Source: Ruegeria sp. Ofav3-42 | Lineage (GTDB): Bacteria; Pseudomonadota; Alphaproteobacteria; Rhodobacterales; Rhodobacteraceae | Direction of reading: 5' to 3' | Assembly: GCF_022347725.1 (NCBI RefSeq) | Contig: NZ_JAKRGB010000003.1 | Coordinates: 186,001 to 250,000 of the forward strand | Length of the DNA: 64,000 bases | Shown: in pieces, positions 1 to 9,612 of the stretch | Numbering within the stretch: position 1 is the stretch's first letter | Layout of the letters: each line of letters opens with the position of its first letter | Made by a program: the position numbers and the translations under genes | Notes under the pieces: generated by a model | Seen by the model: only the letters and a program-made list of their open reading frames with translations | Databases searched by the model: none | Told to the model about the DNA's origin: nothing

Positions 1-601
1 GCGGATAGATATAGGTGTTGCGCACCATGAACTCTTTCAGAATGTCATTCTGAATGGTGCCGGACAGAACGGATTTATCATGCCCCTGCTCTTCGCCTGC
101 AACGATGAAGCTTGCCAAAATCGGGATCACCGCCCCGTTCATGGTCATCGAGACCGAGACCTTGTCCAACGGAATGCCGTCGAACAGGATCTTCATGTCC
201 TCGACACTGTCGATCGCCACGCCAGCCTTACCAACATCTCCCACAACGCGCGGGTGATCACTGTCGTAGCCGCGGTGCGTCGCCAGATCGAAAGCAACCG
301 AGACACCTTGCTGACCGGCTGCCAGATTACGGCGATAGAAGGCGTTCGATTCCTCTGCGGTTGAGAAACCGGCATATTGCCGAATGGTCCAGGGACGACC
401 GGCATACATGGTTGCCTTCACCCCACGCGTGAATGGACCGAAGCCCGGCAGCGACCCCATATGTGGCAGTTCAGCCGTATCTTCTTGTGTATAGAGCGGT
501 TTGACGTCGATGCCTTCCAGCGTCTCTTTGGTCAGGTCGTCCAACGGGCGACCGCGCAGCTCTTTCTCGGCCAGCGCCTGCCAGTCTTTCGTATCGGTCA
601 T
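1..601 (-). CDS. scpA: methylmalonyl-CoA mutase, N-terminal part (cut by window edge)
   Basis: This is the N-terminal 200 codons of the large adenosylcobalamin-dependent methylmalonyl-CoA mutase; the gene continues beyond base 1. The enzyme turns (R)-methylmalonyl-CoA into succinyl-CoA, the last step of propionyl-CoA assimilation. Translation from the ATG at 599-601 gives [15 protein letters not shown], then the family hallmarks [36 protein letters not shown] and [15 protein letters not shown], which form the substrate-binding TIM-barrel start. It lies on the same strand as pccA and pccB, the two carboxylase subunits that make its substrate precursor. Identity is very likely; the symbol is one of several in use (mcm, bhbA). 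Confidence 0.93.
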   Translation of the reverse strand, partial: MTDTKDWQALAEKELRGRPLDDLTKETLEGIDVKPLYTQEDTAELPHMGSLPGFGPFTRGVKATMYAGRPWTIRQYAGFSTAEESNAFYRRNLAAGQQGVSVAFDLATHRGYDSDHPRVVGDVGKAGVAIDSVEDMKILFDGIPLDKVSVSMTMNGAVIPILASFIVAGEEQGHDKSVLSGTIQNDILKEFMVRNTYIYP

Positions 602-769
602 TGCGATTTCCTTTTCTCAATTCGGTTCGCGCCGGGCCGCAGCCTGCGCGTTTTGATGTTCCGAGCCGCCATGTGCGACGTAGGATCGCGCAAAAATTTG
701 AGCGCGATGTGCATTTCGCCGGTCGCTTTCATCGACACAGAGGCTATATTCAAACGAACAGGAGGCCCC

Positions 770-1213
770 ATGACACGAACGCTTGCCCTTGTTTTATCGG
801 CACTATTCCCGCTGGCCGCTGTGGCTGCGGATGGGTCTGCGCCCGATGATGAGTTTGTCCGCCCCGCTGGTGACAGCGAGTTGAGCGAATACTTGTGGAT
901 CAATCGACCCATCGTCGTTTTTGCCGACACCCCTGCAGACCCGCGGTTCCAGCAGCAGATCGATATGCTGGTGGAAGGTGAAGAAGCCATGCGCGATCGG
1001 GATGTCGTTGTACTGACCGACACCGACCCGTCTGCCCGTTCTCCGATCCGGTCACAGTTGCGTCCACGCGGATTCCAGATGGTGTTCGTCGACAAGGATG
1101 GCGTGGTCAAACTGCGCAAGCCTTCCCCATGGAGCGTACGCGAGATTGGCCGCTCTATCGACAAAACGCCCCTGCGCCAACGCGAGATTCGCGAACGGCG
1201 CGAGGGCGGCTGA
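770..1213 (+). CDS. DUF4174 family secreted protein
   Basis: This 147-residue protein has a short signal peptide (MTRTLALVLSALFPLAAVAA) and a small domain resembling DUF4174, with IVVFADTPADPRFQQQ near residue 48 and the basic stretch RGFQMVFVDKDGVVKLRKPS near residue 100. Related alphaproteobacterial proteins are small periplasmic proteins of unknown role, perhaps with a thioredoxin-like fold. The ATG at 770 was chosen because an AGGAGG-type ribosome binding site sits just before it; the frame is open further upstream but that part is antisense to the mutase gene. It converges with pccA. The family call is from memory of the sequence pattern. Confidence 0.75.
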   Translation: MTRTLALVLSALFPLAAVAADGSAPDDEFVRPAGDSELSEYLWINRPIVVFADTPADPRFQQQIDMLVEGEEAMRDRDVVVLTDTDPSARSPIRSQLRPRGFQMVFVDKDGVVKLRKPSPWSVREIGRSIDKTPLRQREIRERREGG

Positions 1214-1236
1214 ACGCCTTCGCCACGCCCAAGGCC

Positions 1237-1255
1237 CCCGGCGCCGAACGCCGGG
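1237..1255. terminator. hairpin between convergent genes
   Basis: The arms CCCGGCG and CGCCGGG are perfect and enclose a 5-base loop, in the 76-base space between the converging DUF4174 gene and pccA. There is no T-run, so intrinsic termination is only suggested by its place. Confidence 0.4.
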
Positions 1256-1289
1256 AAGCTTTGGTTGTATGGCGAATACTGTTTCATGA

Positions 1290-3335
<2,046 letters not shown>

Positions 3336-3369
3336 GGAACGTCCTTTGTCTTGGTGTTCTGAAAACGCG

Positions 3370-3408
3370 AAACGCCGCCGCAGGGCATTGACCCTACGAC
3401 GGCGTTTT
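3370..3408 (-). terminator. stem-loop between lipoprotein gene and pccA
   Basis: The arms AAACGCCG and CGGCGTTT, extended by further CG pairs, form a stem just after the stop codon of the small lipoprotein gene. Read on the minus strand it ends in a broken T-rich run. It probably ends or attenuates the lipoprotein transcript before pccA. Confidence 0.55.
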
Positions 3409-3452
3409 GCGCGATGACGGTCGGGGCGACACGCGCCCCGAAAAACTTGGTG

Positions 3453-3656
3453 TTACCTACAGTTGTTCTGTGTCTTGCAGTACAGGACGTTACCCGCTGC
3501 GCCGACCACGGCACCGAACAACGGATCGGCATTGACGACCGCAGCGCCCACTGCGCCCGCGCCACCGCCAAGCAACGCCTGTTCACCGGTGGTGTCCCCA
3601 CAGGCGGCAAGGCCTGCACAGGTCGCCACTGCAAGGAAGAATTTCGAGATTCGCAT
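3453..3656 (-). CDS. small glycine-zipper lipoprotein
   Basis: This 67-residue protein begins MRISKFFLAVATCAGLAACG, a lipoprotein signal with lipobox LAAC, so Cys19 should be lipidated and the product held in an outer or inner membrane leaflet. The mature part is rich in glycine and alanine (LLGGGAGAVGAAVV, FGAVVGAAGNVLYC), a glycine-zipper pattern that can insert in membranes, and it has two more cysteines near the end. No function is known to me. It lies upstream of pccA but behind its own terminator-like stem. Its ribosome binding site lies in the arm of an 8-base inverted repeat, listed separately. Confidence 0.72.
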   Translation of the reverse strand: MRISKFFLAVATCAGLAACGDTTGEQALLGGGAGAVGAAVVNADPLFGAVVGAAGNVLYCKTQNNCR

Positions 3657-3698
3657 GATATCTGCCCCTTTTGGATTCTTGATGCGTTCCGGGGCAGA
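3657..3698 (-). promoter_or_regulatory. leader hairpin masking the lipoprotein ribosome binding site
   Basis: On the minus strand the leader carries TCTGCCCC, a 22-base loop, and GGGGCAGA, a perfect 8-bp inverted repeat (3661-3668 and 3691-3698). The second arm contains the AGGGG-type ribosome binding site a few bases before the ATG. When folded, the stem would hide that site, so translation may depend on temperature, a small RNA or a protein. The pairing is visible; the regulation is inferred. Confidence 0.55.
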
Positions 3699-3710
3699 TG
3701 TCGGATTTCC

Positions 3711-3732
3711 GCCTTGTTATTCAATAACAGGC
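3711..3732. repeat. AT-rich palindrome upstream of the lipoprotein gene
   Basis: TGTTATT-C-AATAACA at 3715-3729 is a perfect palindrome, extended by GCC and GGC with one bulged base. It could be an operator near the lipoprotein promoter or a second leader hairpin. Confidence 0.45.
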
Positions 3733-3790
3733 AGTCCTGATCGATTTTTTGCGCAAGATTGTGCCGCTTTATGCATGGTACATACGCAAA

Positions 3791-3835
3791 GAAAAACGCG
3801 GACAGGACTTTGTGAAAATCACAAGCCTGCCCGCG
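3791..3835 (-). terminator. strong minus-strand terminator with no gene in front of it
   Basis: On the minus strand CGCGGGCAGG pairs with CCTGTCCGCG (one G-U pair), an inner TTGTGA/TCACAA stem sits in the loop, and TTTTTC follows directly. This is a classic intrinsic terminator. No protein gene lies on the minus strand between it and the porin start at 4307, so it points to an unannotated minus-strand transcript. Confidence 0.6.
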
Positions 3836-4060
3836 GAAGGAAGGGGTACGGAATAGTAGGTGCATGTGCGACGCAGGCAAAGTAGAGCCGCACGGCTTAA
3901 ACAGGTTGCTTGGCACAATCCGCCGAGTAAACAAAGTATTGTTTCCAACCGAGATTCCGGCTGGAATTCGCCCATTGGGCGAATTAGCGCGCAGATTCGT
4001 GCCGAGGCTGGGTGCTGTTTCGGGCGCAGCAGACAAAATCGGCACCGTCACATTTCTGTT
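3836..4060 (-). ncRNA. candidate structured small RNA (unproven)
   Basis: This stretch ends at the orphan minus-strand terminator (3791-3835) and contains several stems: AGCCG-ca-CGGCT near 3886-3897, a perfect inverted repeat with 10-base arms at 3965-3985, and the nested pairs GTGCCGA/TCGGCAC (4000-4045) and TGCTG/CAGCA. No convincing reading frame is present on either strand. The 5' end is not known; the boundaries are approximate. It could instead be regulatory DNA for the porin. It matches no RNA family I know, including tmRNA, 6S and SRP RNA. Confidence 0.35.
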
Positions 4061-4306
4061 ATTTTTCTTCGCCGAAAGGTTTGTTTCTGCACCCGCAGCA
4101 TCACGGGTTACGGAAGATTGAGGTGGAAAATCGCCTCTCAAATGCAAAGGGTTAACCGATCTGTTCACCATTGGGTGAGCGCGGAGCGAAAATCCTGCAC
4201 ATTTCCTTGAAAAAGCGGACGATTTTTTTCCCGTTCTCGTGATTTCCCTCAAAGTCCCTTGCGTGAAACGGTGCCGGTGCACACTCGCACACAAGGAATT
4301 ATCCAC
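4061..4306. other. porin leader region without a gene
   Basis: This A+T-richer stretch precedes the porin. I see the palindrome GGTTAACC near 4150 and the imperfect repeat TTCACC-att-GGGTGAG near 4165-4180, but no clear sigma-70 promoter. It probably holds the porin promoter and untranslated leader. Confidence 0.4.
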
Positions 4307-5464
4307 ATGATTGCAAAGAGAAAGCCGGCGTTGCTGCTTGCCGTTTCCGCACTTGGCTTGTCCGGCACGGCCGCTTTTGCCCAAGATGCCCAAACTCAGG
4401 CGGAACTCGACGCCCTGCGCGCCCGTGTCGAAGCTTTGGAGGCCGAAAAACCGGGGGCCGGAACCGGTGATCTTCGAATCGGAAACACAACTCTTGATGT
4501 CTACGGCTATGTTAAGGCCGACTTTTTCTTCGACACAGATTTTGAGTTGGGGGACCTCGCCGACACGACGAGGATTGGGGAGCCCGCCAATGCCACGAGC
4601 GGCACCTTCGGGGCCACCGCACGCCAATCGCGCATCGGACTTCGGACCAAAACGCCGTCTGCCATCGGCGACATCTCGGGCCAATTGGAACTGGACCTGT
4701 TTTCTGGTGGGACGGAGGGGCCAGCTGAACTGCGTCTGCGCCACGCCAATATCCGCATCGGTGACAACTGGTTGATCGGTCAGTTCTGGACCAATTTCCA
4801 GCCGCTGGACACGTACCCAACGACCGTCGAATTCAACGGGCCCGTCGGGATTCCCTTCGCGCGCGTTCCGCAGGTGCGCTACACGAACAAAATCGGCGCG
4901 AACACCACGTTTGCGGTTTCGGTCGAAGAGAACGTTGGCGGCTCCGATTCGAACGACCCCGTCCTGACCGGGTCTATCGAATTCAATGATGGCAAATACA
5001 TCGCCCGTGCCTCGGCGCTGTACGGCAAAGCGCAATCCGGGGACGTCGAAGTGGATCAGACCGGCTTCACAGTCTCGGCTGGTATCCGGCCCTGGGATGG
5101 CGGCCTGTTTCAGGTCAACTATGTCGACGGCGAAGCGATTGGCCCCTATCTGATCGCTGCGGGCGACGCCATCGTCAACGGGCAGGCCAACGATGTAGAC
5201 GGCTTTACCGTGGAATTCCGTCAGGACATTGGGCCGAAATGGAATGTCGGCATCGCCTACGGAGAAGAGGACTACGACCTGCCAACCTCGACCGGAACAC
5301 TGTCCTTCACCGAGGTTGAGACGGTCCACGTGAACGCTTTTTACAAGGCAACCGACAATCTGACGCTCAGCGCCGAATACTTCTTTGGTGAGCGGAACGA
5401 CGCGCCGACCGGACGTACCTTTGACAGCGACCGCATTCAGCTGGCGGCTCAGCTGAATTTCTGA
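4307..5464 (+). CDS. DcaP-like outer membrane porin
   Basis: This 385-residue protein starts with a signal peptide (MIAKRKPALLLAVSALGLSG, cleavage near AFA-QD), then a short coiled coil (TQAELDALRARVEALEAEKP) and a long beta-rich barrel that opens with DVYGYVKADFFFDTDF and ends with IQLAAQLNF, a C-terminal aromatic residue as in outer membrane proteins. This layout fits DcaP-type trimeric porins, which take up anionic organic compounds. The ATG at 4307 was preferred to an upstream frame extension because AAGGAA precedes it and the signal peptide begins there. Its place inside the propionate locus suggests a role in substrate entry, which is inference. Confidence 0.85.
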   Translation: MIAKRKPALLLAVSALGLSGTAAFAQDAQTQAELDALRARVEALEAEKPGAGTGDLRIGNTTLDVYGYVKADFFFDTDFELGDLADTTRIGEPANATSGTFGATARQSRIGLRTKTPSAIGDISGQLELDLFSGGTEGPAELRLRHANIRIGDNWLIGQFWTNFQPLDTYPTTVEFNGPVGIPFARVPQVRYTNKIGANTTFAVSVEENVGGSDSNDPVLTGSIEFNDGKYIARASALYGKAQSGDVEVDQTGFTVSAGIRPWDGGLFQVNYVDGEAIGPYLIAAGDAIVNGQANDVDGFTVEFRQDIGPKWNVGIAYGEEDYDLPTSTGTLSFTEVETVHVNAFYKATDNLTLSAEYFFGERNDAPTGRTFDSDRIQLAAQLNF

Positions 5465-5477
5465 ACGCACATAACGG

Positions 5478-5499
5478 CCCTGCCCCAATTTGGGCAGGG
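5478..5499. terminator. hairpin after the porin gene
   Basis: CCCTGCCC and GGGCAGGG pair perfectly around a 6-base loop 13 bases after the porin stop. There is no long T-run. It lies between converging genes and may serve both. Confidence 0.55.
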
Positions 5500-5550
5500 T
5501 TCCGGATCGGGTGATCCCCAAACCTTTATGTGCGACAGCGGATTGCACGG

Positions 5551-5904
5551 TCAGCGCACCCCGTCAAAAATTTCGGGAAAAGAGACCCGGCCCACGTCCG
5601 GATCAATAACCAGCAGCGCGTCGTAACTGGCCGGATCAAACGGGTCTTCGGCCGCAACAACCTCGCGCTCAAACAGCCAGCTCAGGCGACCTGCATCCAG
5701 ATTGCCCCGTTCAAAGGGCTGATCGCCGAAATGTGCCCACAAGGCCTCCATGAACGCCACGTCCGCGCGCTTGTCCGCGGGTTTGCGATCCCGAAACCTC
5801 TCGCGCCGGGTCAGTGGCGTCACGCCCTTTGGGTTGGCCCGACGAATGGTGAACTGAAAGTCCGTGCCCGGCAGGCGTCCGGGAAACCCGCGATGTTTCA
5901 GCAT
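5551..5904 (-). CDS. conserved hypothetical protein, 117 residues
   Basis: I do not recognise a named family. The protein begins MLKHRGFPGRLPGTDFQFT, is rich in charged residues in the middle (TRRERFRDRKPADKRADVAF) and ends in an acidic, aromatic stretch (DPFDPASYDALLVIDPDVGR). No signal peptide or membrane segment is seen, so it is probably cytoplasmic. The start at 5904 was chosen because GAGGTG lies 6 bases before it; an open extension of 16 codons upstream lacks such a site. It converges with the porin and may be transcribed together with the DUF6497 gene and pccB. Confidence 0.6.
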   Translation of the reverse strand: MLKHRGFPGRLPGTDFQFTIRRANPKGVTPLTRRERFRDRKPADKRADVAFMEALWAHFGDQPFERGNLDAGRLSWLFEREVVAAEDPFDPASYDALLVIDPDVGRVSFPEIFDGVR

Positions 5905-6040
5905 GTCGTCACCTCGCGAATGCCAGGATTTACAGGTATCAGATATCCACATCCGTCACAGGATGATGTCATGGTGCGCACCTCCAAAGCCGCGTAGCTG
6001 TTCAGAAACGCTCTGACTGAGTGAAAAACGAGTTTCATGG

Positions 6041-6526
6041 TCAGAGCCCCTCCCAGATACACCGGGACTGTTCCAGCCGGTAGGCTTCAAAGAACTGCGT
6101 AGCGTCAGGGGATGCGCGACCGAATTCGATGGGGCGGTCGGACAGCGAAATAACCACTCGTGCAGGGTCAAGCTCGTGCTTGGCCACATATGCAACCGCC
6201 AGGGTTTGGCACAGATGCTCCATATCGGCCGAGGCAACGTCATACCCGATCCGCCCAACCGTCGAGCCGATCTTTGGTGCAATGAAACGAAAGCGCACCC
6301 ACAGCTCACCCGGGTTGTTGTCCAGCAGAACGTCACTCAGATGCACAGGCTGGCCAGACGGAACAGGCAGCAGGCTCTCAGTGTCTGCGAAAACGGGGGA
6401 AACGCATCCAAACAGGAAAAGAACAAAGGCGCGATCCCGGACCCGCCGTAGGCAAGCTCCTCTCTCCGGGATCGCGCGCGCATGGCTTTTGGCCCGCGCT
6501 TTTCTATGTCCTATAAAGCAGTTCAT
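6041..6526 (-). CDS. DUF6497-like exported protein
   Basis: This 161-residue protein has a long basic N-terminus, a hydrophobic stretch RAFVLFLFGCVSPVFA (a likely signal peptide) and a conserved-looking domain: LPVPSGQPVHLSDVLLD, GELWVRFRFIAPKI, HLCQTLAVAYV, and the C-terminal FFEAYRLEQSRCIWEGL. This is the pattern I associate with DUF6497 of Rhodobacteraceae, which has no known function. The N-terminal region before the hydrophobic stretch is unusually long (about 32 residues), so the true start could lie further in, though I see no good alternative codon. It lies downstream of pccB on the same strand. Confidence 0.65.
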   Translation of the reverse strand: MNCFIGHRKARAKSHARAIPERGACLRRVRDRAFVLFLFGCVSPVFADTESLLPVPSGQPVHLSDVLLDNNPGELWVRFRFIAPKIGSTVGRIGYDVASADMEHLCQTLAVAYVAKHELDPARVVISLSDRPIEFGRASPDATQFFEAYRLEQSRCIWEGL

Positions 6527-6625
6527 TTATCAGTTGTGGCCTCAAAGTCAATTTTTTCCCCAATCAATCTGCCCTGACCGTTGTTCCGAGAAGCCCCGGC
6601 CGGGCAGATCAATCGGTGTGCGCCC

Positions 6626-8158
6626 TTAAAGCGGAATATTATCGTGCTTTTTCCACGGGTTCTTCAGTTGCTTGTTGCGCAGGCTGGCGAAGGCCCGAGA
6701 TACACGACGGCGAGTCGATTGCGGCATGATCACCTCATCGATAAATCCGCGCTCGGCTGCGACGAACGGGTTCGCAAACCGGTCCTCGTAATCCTGCGTG
6801 TGCTTCGCGATCTTCTCGGCATCGCCAAGGTCAGCACGGTGAATGATCTCGGTCGCACCTTTCGCGCCCATCACTGCGATCTCGGCCGTGGGCCAGGCAT
6901 AGTTGAAGTCGCCGCGCAGGTGCTTCGACGCCATAACGTCATACGCGCCGCCATAGGCCTTACGAGTAATGACGGTGACTTTTGGAACCGTCGCTTCACC
7001 ATATGCAAACAGCAGCTTGGCACCATGTTTGATGACACCGCCGTATTCCTGCGACGTCCCTGGCAGGAAGCCCGGCACATCTACCAGCGTCAGGATCGGG
7101 ATTTCGAAACAATCGCAGAAGCGCACGAAGCGCGCCGCCTTGCGGGAACTGTCGATGTCCAAACAACCAGCCAGAACCATCGGCTGGTTCGCCACAACGC
7201 CGACCGTCTGCCCTTCGAGTCGGATGAAACCGGTGATGATGTTCTTGGCGTAATCTTCCTGGATCTCGTAGAAATCGCCCTCATCCGCCACTTTGGTGAT
7301 GAGTTCCTTCATGTCGTAGGGCGTGTTCGGATTGTCGGGGATCAGCGTGTCCAGTGAGGTTTCGATCCTGTCAGGCTCATCAAAAAACGGACGAACCGGC
7401 GGCTTTTCACGGTTGTTGAGCGGCAGGAAGTCAACCAGACGGCGCACTTCTGCCAATGCTTCCACATCGTTTTCGAACGCACCATCGGCGACCGAAGACT
7501 TTTTGGTGTGGGTTGATGCCCCGCCCAGTTCCTCGGCAGTGACGACCTCATTGGTGACAGTCTTAACCACATCCGGGCCGGTCACGAACATGTAAGACGT
7601 GTCTTTGACCATGAAGATAAAGTCGGTCATCGCAGGGCTGTAAACAGCGCCACCTGCGCAGGGACCCATGATCACGCTGATCTGCGGAACCACGCCCGAG
7701 GCCATGATGTTGCGCTGGAACACTTCGGCGTAACCCGCCAGAGACGCTACACCTTCCTGGATTCGCGCCCCGCCCGAGTCGTTAATGCCAATCACAGGGG
7801 CACCATTCTGGATCGCCATATCCATGATCTTGCAGATTTTCTGCGCATGCGTTTCTGAAAGCGACCCGCCGAACACCGTGAAATCCTGACTGAACACATA
7901 GACCATGCGGCCGTTGATCGTGCCCCAGCCCGTAACAACCCCGTCGCCCGCAGGTTTCTGATCTTCCATCCCGAAATCCGTGCAACGATGGCTGACAAAC
8001 ATGTCGAACTCTTCAAAGCTGCCTTCGTCTACCAGCAGTTCGATCCGTTCGCGTGCAGTCAGCTTGCCCCGCGCGTGCTGCGAGTCGATGCGTCTTTGTC
8101 CGCCCCCCAACCGCGCGTTGTTGCGGCGGTCTTCCAGCTCGGAAAGGATGTCTTTCAT
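6626..8158 (-). CDS. pccB: propionyl-CoA carboxylase beta subunit
   Basis: This 510-residue carboxyltransferase moves the carboxyl group from biotin on PccA to propionyl-CoA. It has the two crotonase-like halves of the family: the N half carries [15 protein letters not shown] and [18 protein letters not shown] (oxyanion hole), and the C half carries [16 protein letters not shown] and [13 protein letters not shown]. Length is typical. The ATG at 8158 ([16 protein letters not shown]) was chosen over an open 24-codon extension because AGGGGA precedes it and homologues begin here. A TTTGCAAA palindrome lies upstream, consistent with control by PccR. Confidence 0.96.
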   Translation of the reverse strand: MKDILSELEDRRNNARLGGGQRRIDSQHARGKLTARERIELLVDEGSFEEFDMFVSHRCTDFGMEDQKPAGDGVVTGWGTINGRMVYVFSQDFTVFGGSLSETHAQKICKIMDMAIQNGAPVIGINDSGGARIQEGVASLAGYAEVFQRNIMASGVVPQISVIMGPCAGGAVYSPAMTDFIFMVKDTSYMFVTGPDVVKTVTNEVVTAEELGGASTHTKKSSVADGAFENDVEALAEVRRLVDFLPLNNREKPPVRPFFDEPDRIETSLDTLIPDNPNTPYDMKELITKVADEGDFYEIQEDYAKNIITGFIRLEGQTVGVVANQPMVLAGCLDIDSSRKAARFVRFCDCFEIPILTLVDVPGFLPGTSQEYGGVIKHGAKLLFAYGEATVPKVTVITRKAYGGAYDVMASKHLRGDFNYAWPTAEIAVMGAKGATEIIHRADLGDAEKIAKHTQDYEDRFANPFVAAERGFIDEVIMPQSTRRRVSRAFASLRNKQLKNPWKKHDNIPL

Positions 8159-8229
8159 AACGATGATCCCCTGTAAAATCTGGCGGGACATTATACGCTG
8201 AGGCACCCAGACCAAAGCGCCTTTCGGCA

Positions 8230-8284
8230 AATTTGCAAATTCTTGTCAACTCTCGAAGTGAATATTGTAAAGTAGCAAATTTTT
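8230..8284. promoter_or_regulatory. probable PccR (ScfR-type) operator upstream of pccB
   Basis: AATTTGCAAATT (8230-8241) is a perfect 12-base palindrome with the TTTGCAAA core, and a half-box GCAAA follows at 8275-8279. ScfR-family regulators such as RamB and PccR are known to bind TTTGCAAA-type sites (from memory). The region also lies in front of the divergent exporter gene. Confidence 0.6.
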
Positions 8285-8341
8285 ATCGCTAACGTCTAAG
8301 ATGGATGGCATTCTCTGGCGTGGTCACTATACACGTGAACC

Positions 8342-9547
8342 ATGCAGTTTAGTTCTTCGTCGGCGCACCGTTCGCCACCAACTATTACTACACTTGTTTT
8401 GCTGTCGGGATTGTCCGCGCTCAGCCTCAATCTCTTTCTACCCAGCCTTCCCAACATGGCCCTTCACTTTGAGGCCGACTACAAGGTCATGCAGCTGTCG
8501 ATCGCCTTGTACCTGCTGGTGAACGCTGCACTCCAGATTCTGATCGGCCCAATCGCGGACAAGGCAGGGCGTCGCCCCGTTCTGCTGTGGGGGCTGGCCC
8601 TGTTTCTGCTGGCCACGCTGGGCTGCATCTATGCACCCAACGTCGAGATCTTTCTGGTTTTCAGGATGTGCCAGGCAATCGTCGTGGTTGGGATGGTCCT
8701 AAGTCGAGCGGCCGTGCGGGACCTGTACGATCAGGATCAAGCGGCCTCGATGATCGGCTATGTGACAATGGGCATGGCCATCGTACCCATGATCGGCCCC
8801 GCAATCGGGGGCTTGCTCGAAGAGAGTTTCGGGTGGAAGGCCAATTTTTGGCTGCCCTTCGTTCTTGGCACGCTGACATTGCTGCTGACCTATTCGGATT
8901 TTGGCGAAACCTCGGCCAAAAGCGGCAAAACGTTGATGCAACAGTTCAGAGAATACCCCGAACTACTCGGGTCACCCCGGTTTTGGGGGTATTCGCTGTC
9001 GTCTGCGCTGTCATCCGGTGCCTTCTTTGCCTATCTGGGCGGCGCACCGTTCATTGGCACCGAATTGTTCGGCCTCAGCGCCGCTGAGGTGGGTATTTAC
9101 TTTGGCGCGCCCGCAGTCGGATACTTTTTCGGCAACTTCTTTAGCGGCCGCTACTCTGTACGTTTCGGCGTCAACCGGATGGTGCTGTGGGGGTGCTGGA
9201 TGAACGCGGCGGGCGTTACAATGTCTGCGGTGCTGTTCTTGGCGGGCCTCGGAACAGCACTCAGCTTTTTCGGCTTTATGACATTTGTTGGCATTGGAAA
9301 CGGGATGACGATACCCAACGCTACATCTGGCGCCCTGTCAGTTCGGCCACATCTGGCCGCCACGGCGTCCGGGCTGAGCGGGGCAATCATGCTTGGGGGC
9401 GGTGCAGGGCTTAGCGCTCTGGCAGGGACATTGCTGACCCATGAGACCGGGGCGATGCCCTTGCTGTGGCTGATGCTGGCGACCTCAGTTCTGGCCGTCT
9501 GTGCGATTTTGTCTGTAATTCGACGCGAGCGGCAATTGGGTCTTTGA
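8342..9547 (+). CDS. Bcr/CflA-type MFS drug exporter
   Basis: This 401-residue inner membrane protein has about 12 predicted membrane segments. The motif-A loop ADKAGRRPVLLWG lies between segments 2 and 3, and FRMCQAIVVVGMVLSRAAVRDLY matches the Bcr/CflA group (bicyclomycin and related drug:proton antiporters). It starts LSGLSALSLNLFLPSLPNMA, also usual for that group. It is divergent from pccB and sits directly before pccR, so its promoter shares the region with the pccB operator. A role in exporting an organic acid or an intermediate is possible but there is no direct evidence. Confidence 0.82.
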   Translation: MQFSSSSAHRSPPTITTLVLLSGLSALSLNLFLPSLPNMALHFEADYKVMQLSIALYLLVNAALQILIGPIADKAGRRPVLLWGLALFLLATLGCIYAPNVEIFLVFRMCQAIVVVGMVLSRAAVRDLYDQDQAASMIGYVTMGMAIVPMIGPAIGGLLEESFGWKANFWLPFVLGTLTLLLTYSDFGETSAKSGKTLMQQFREYPELLGSPRFWGYSLSSALSSGAFFAYLGGAPFIGTELFGLSAAEVGIYFGAPAVGYFFGNFFSGRYSVRFGVNRMVLWGCWMNAAGVTMSAVLFLAGLGTALSFFGFMTFVGIGNGMTIPNATSGALSVRPHLAATASGLSGAIMLGGGAGLSALAGTLLTHETGAMPLLWLMLATSVLAVCAILSVIRRERQLGL

Positions 9548-9566
9548 CACGGCTTGCCTATGACGG

Positions 9567-9604
9567 TTTGCAAAGTTAGTTTGCCGAAATAGAAAAGTTG
9601 CAAA
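9567..9604. promoter_or_regulatory. probable PccR autoregulatory boxes
   Basis: TTTGCAAA (9567-9574), TTTGCCGA (9580-9587) and GTTGCAAA (9597-9604) lie just before the pccR start. The first and third are 30 bases apart, about three helical turns. The last box overlaps the ribosome binding region. Matching boxes before pccB support one regulon. Confidence 0.6.
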
Positions 9605-9612
9605 GGCCCGCT

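Noticed and set aside
377..769. N-terminal extension of the DUF4174 protein
   Set aside because: Bases up to 601 are antisense to methylmalonyl-CoA mutase, and a signal peptide and ribosome site mark the ATG at 770.
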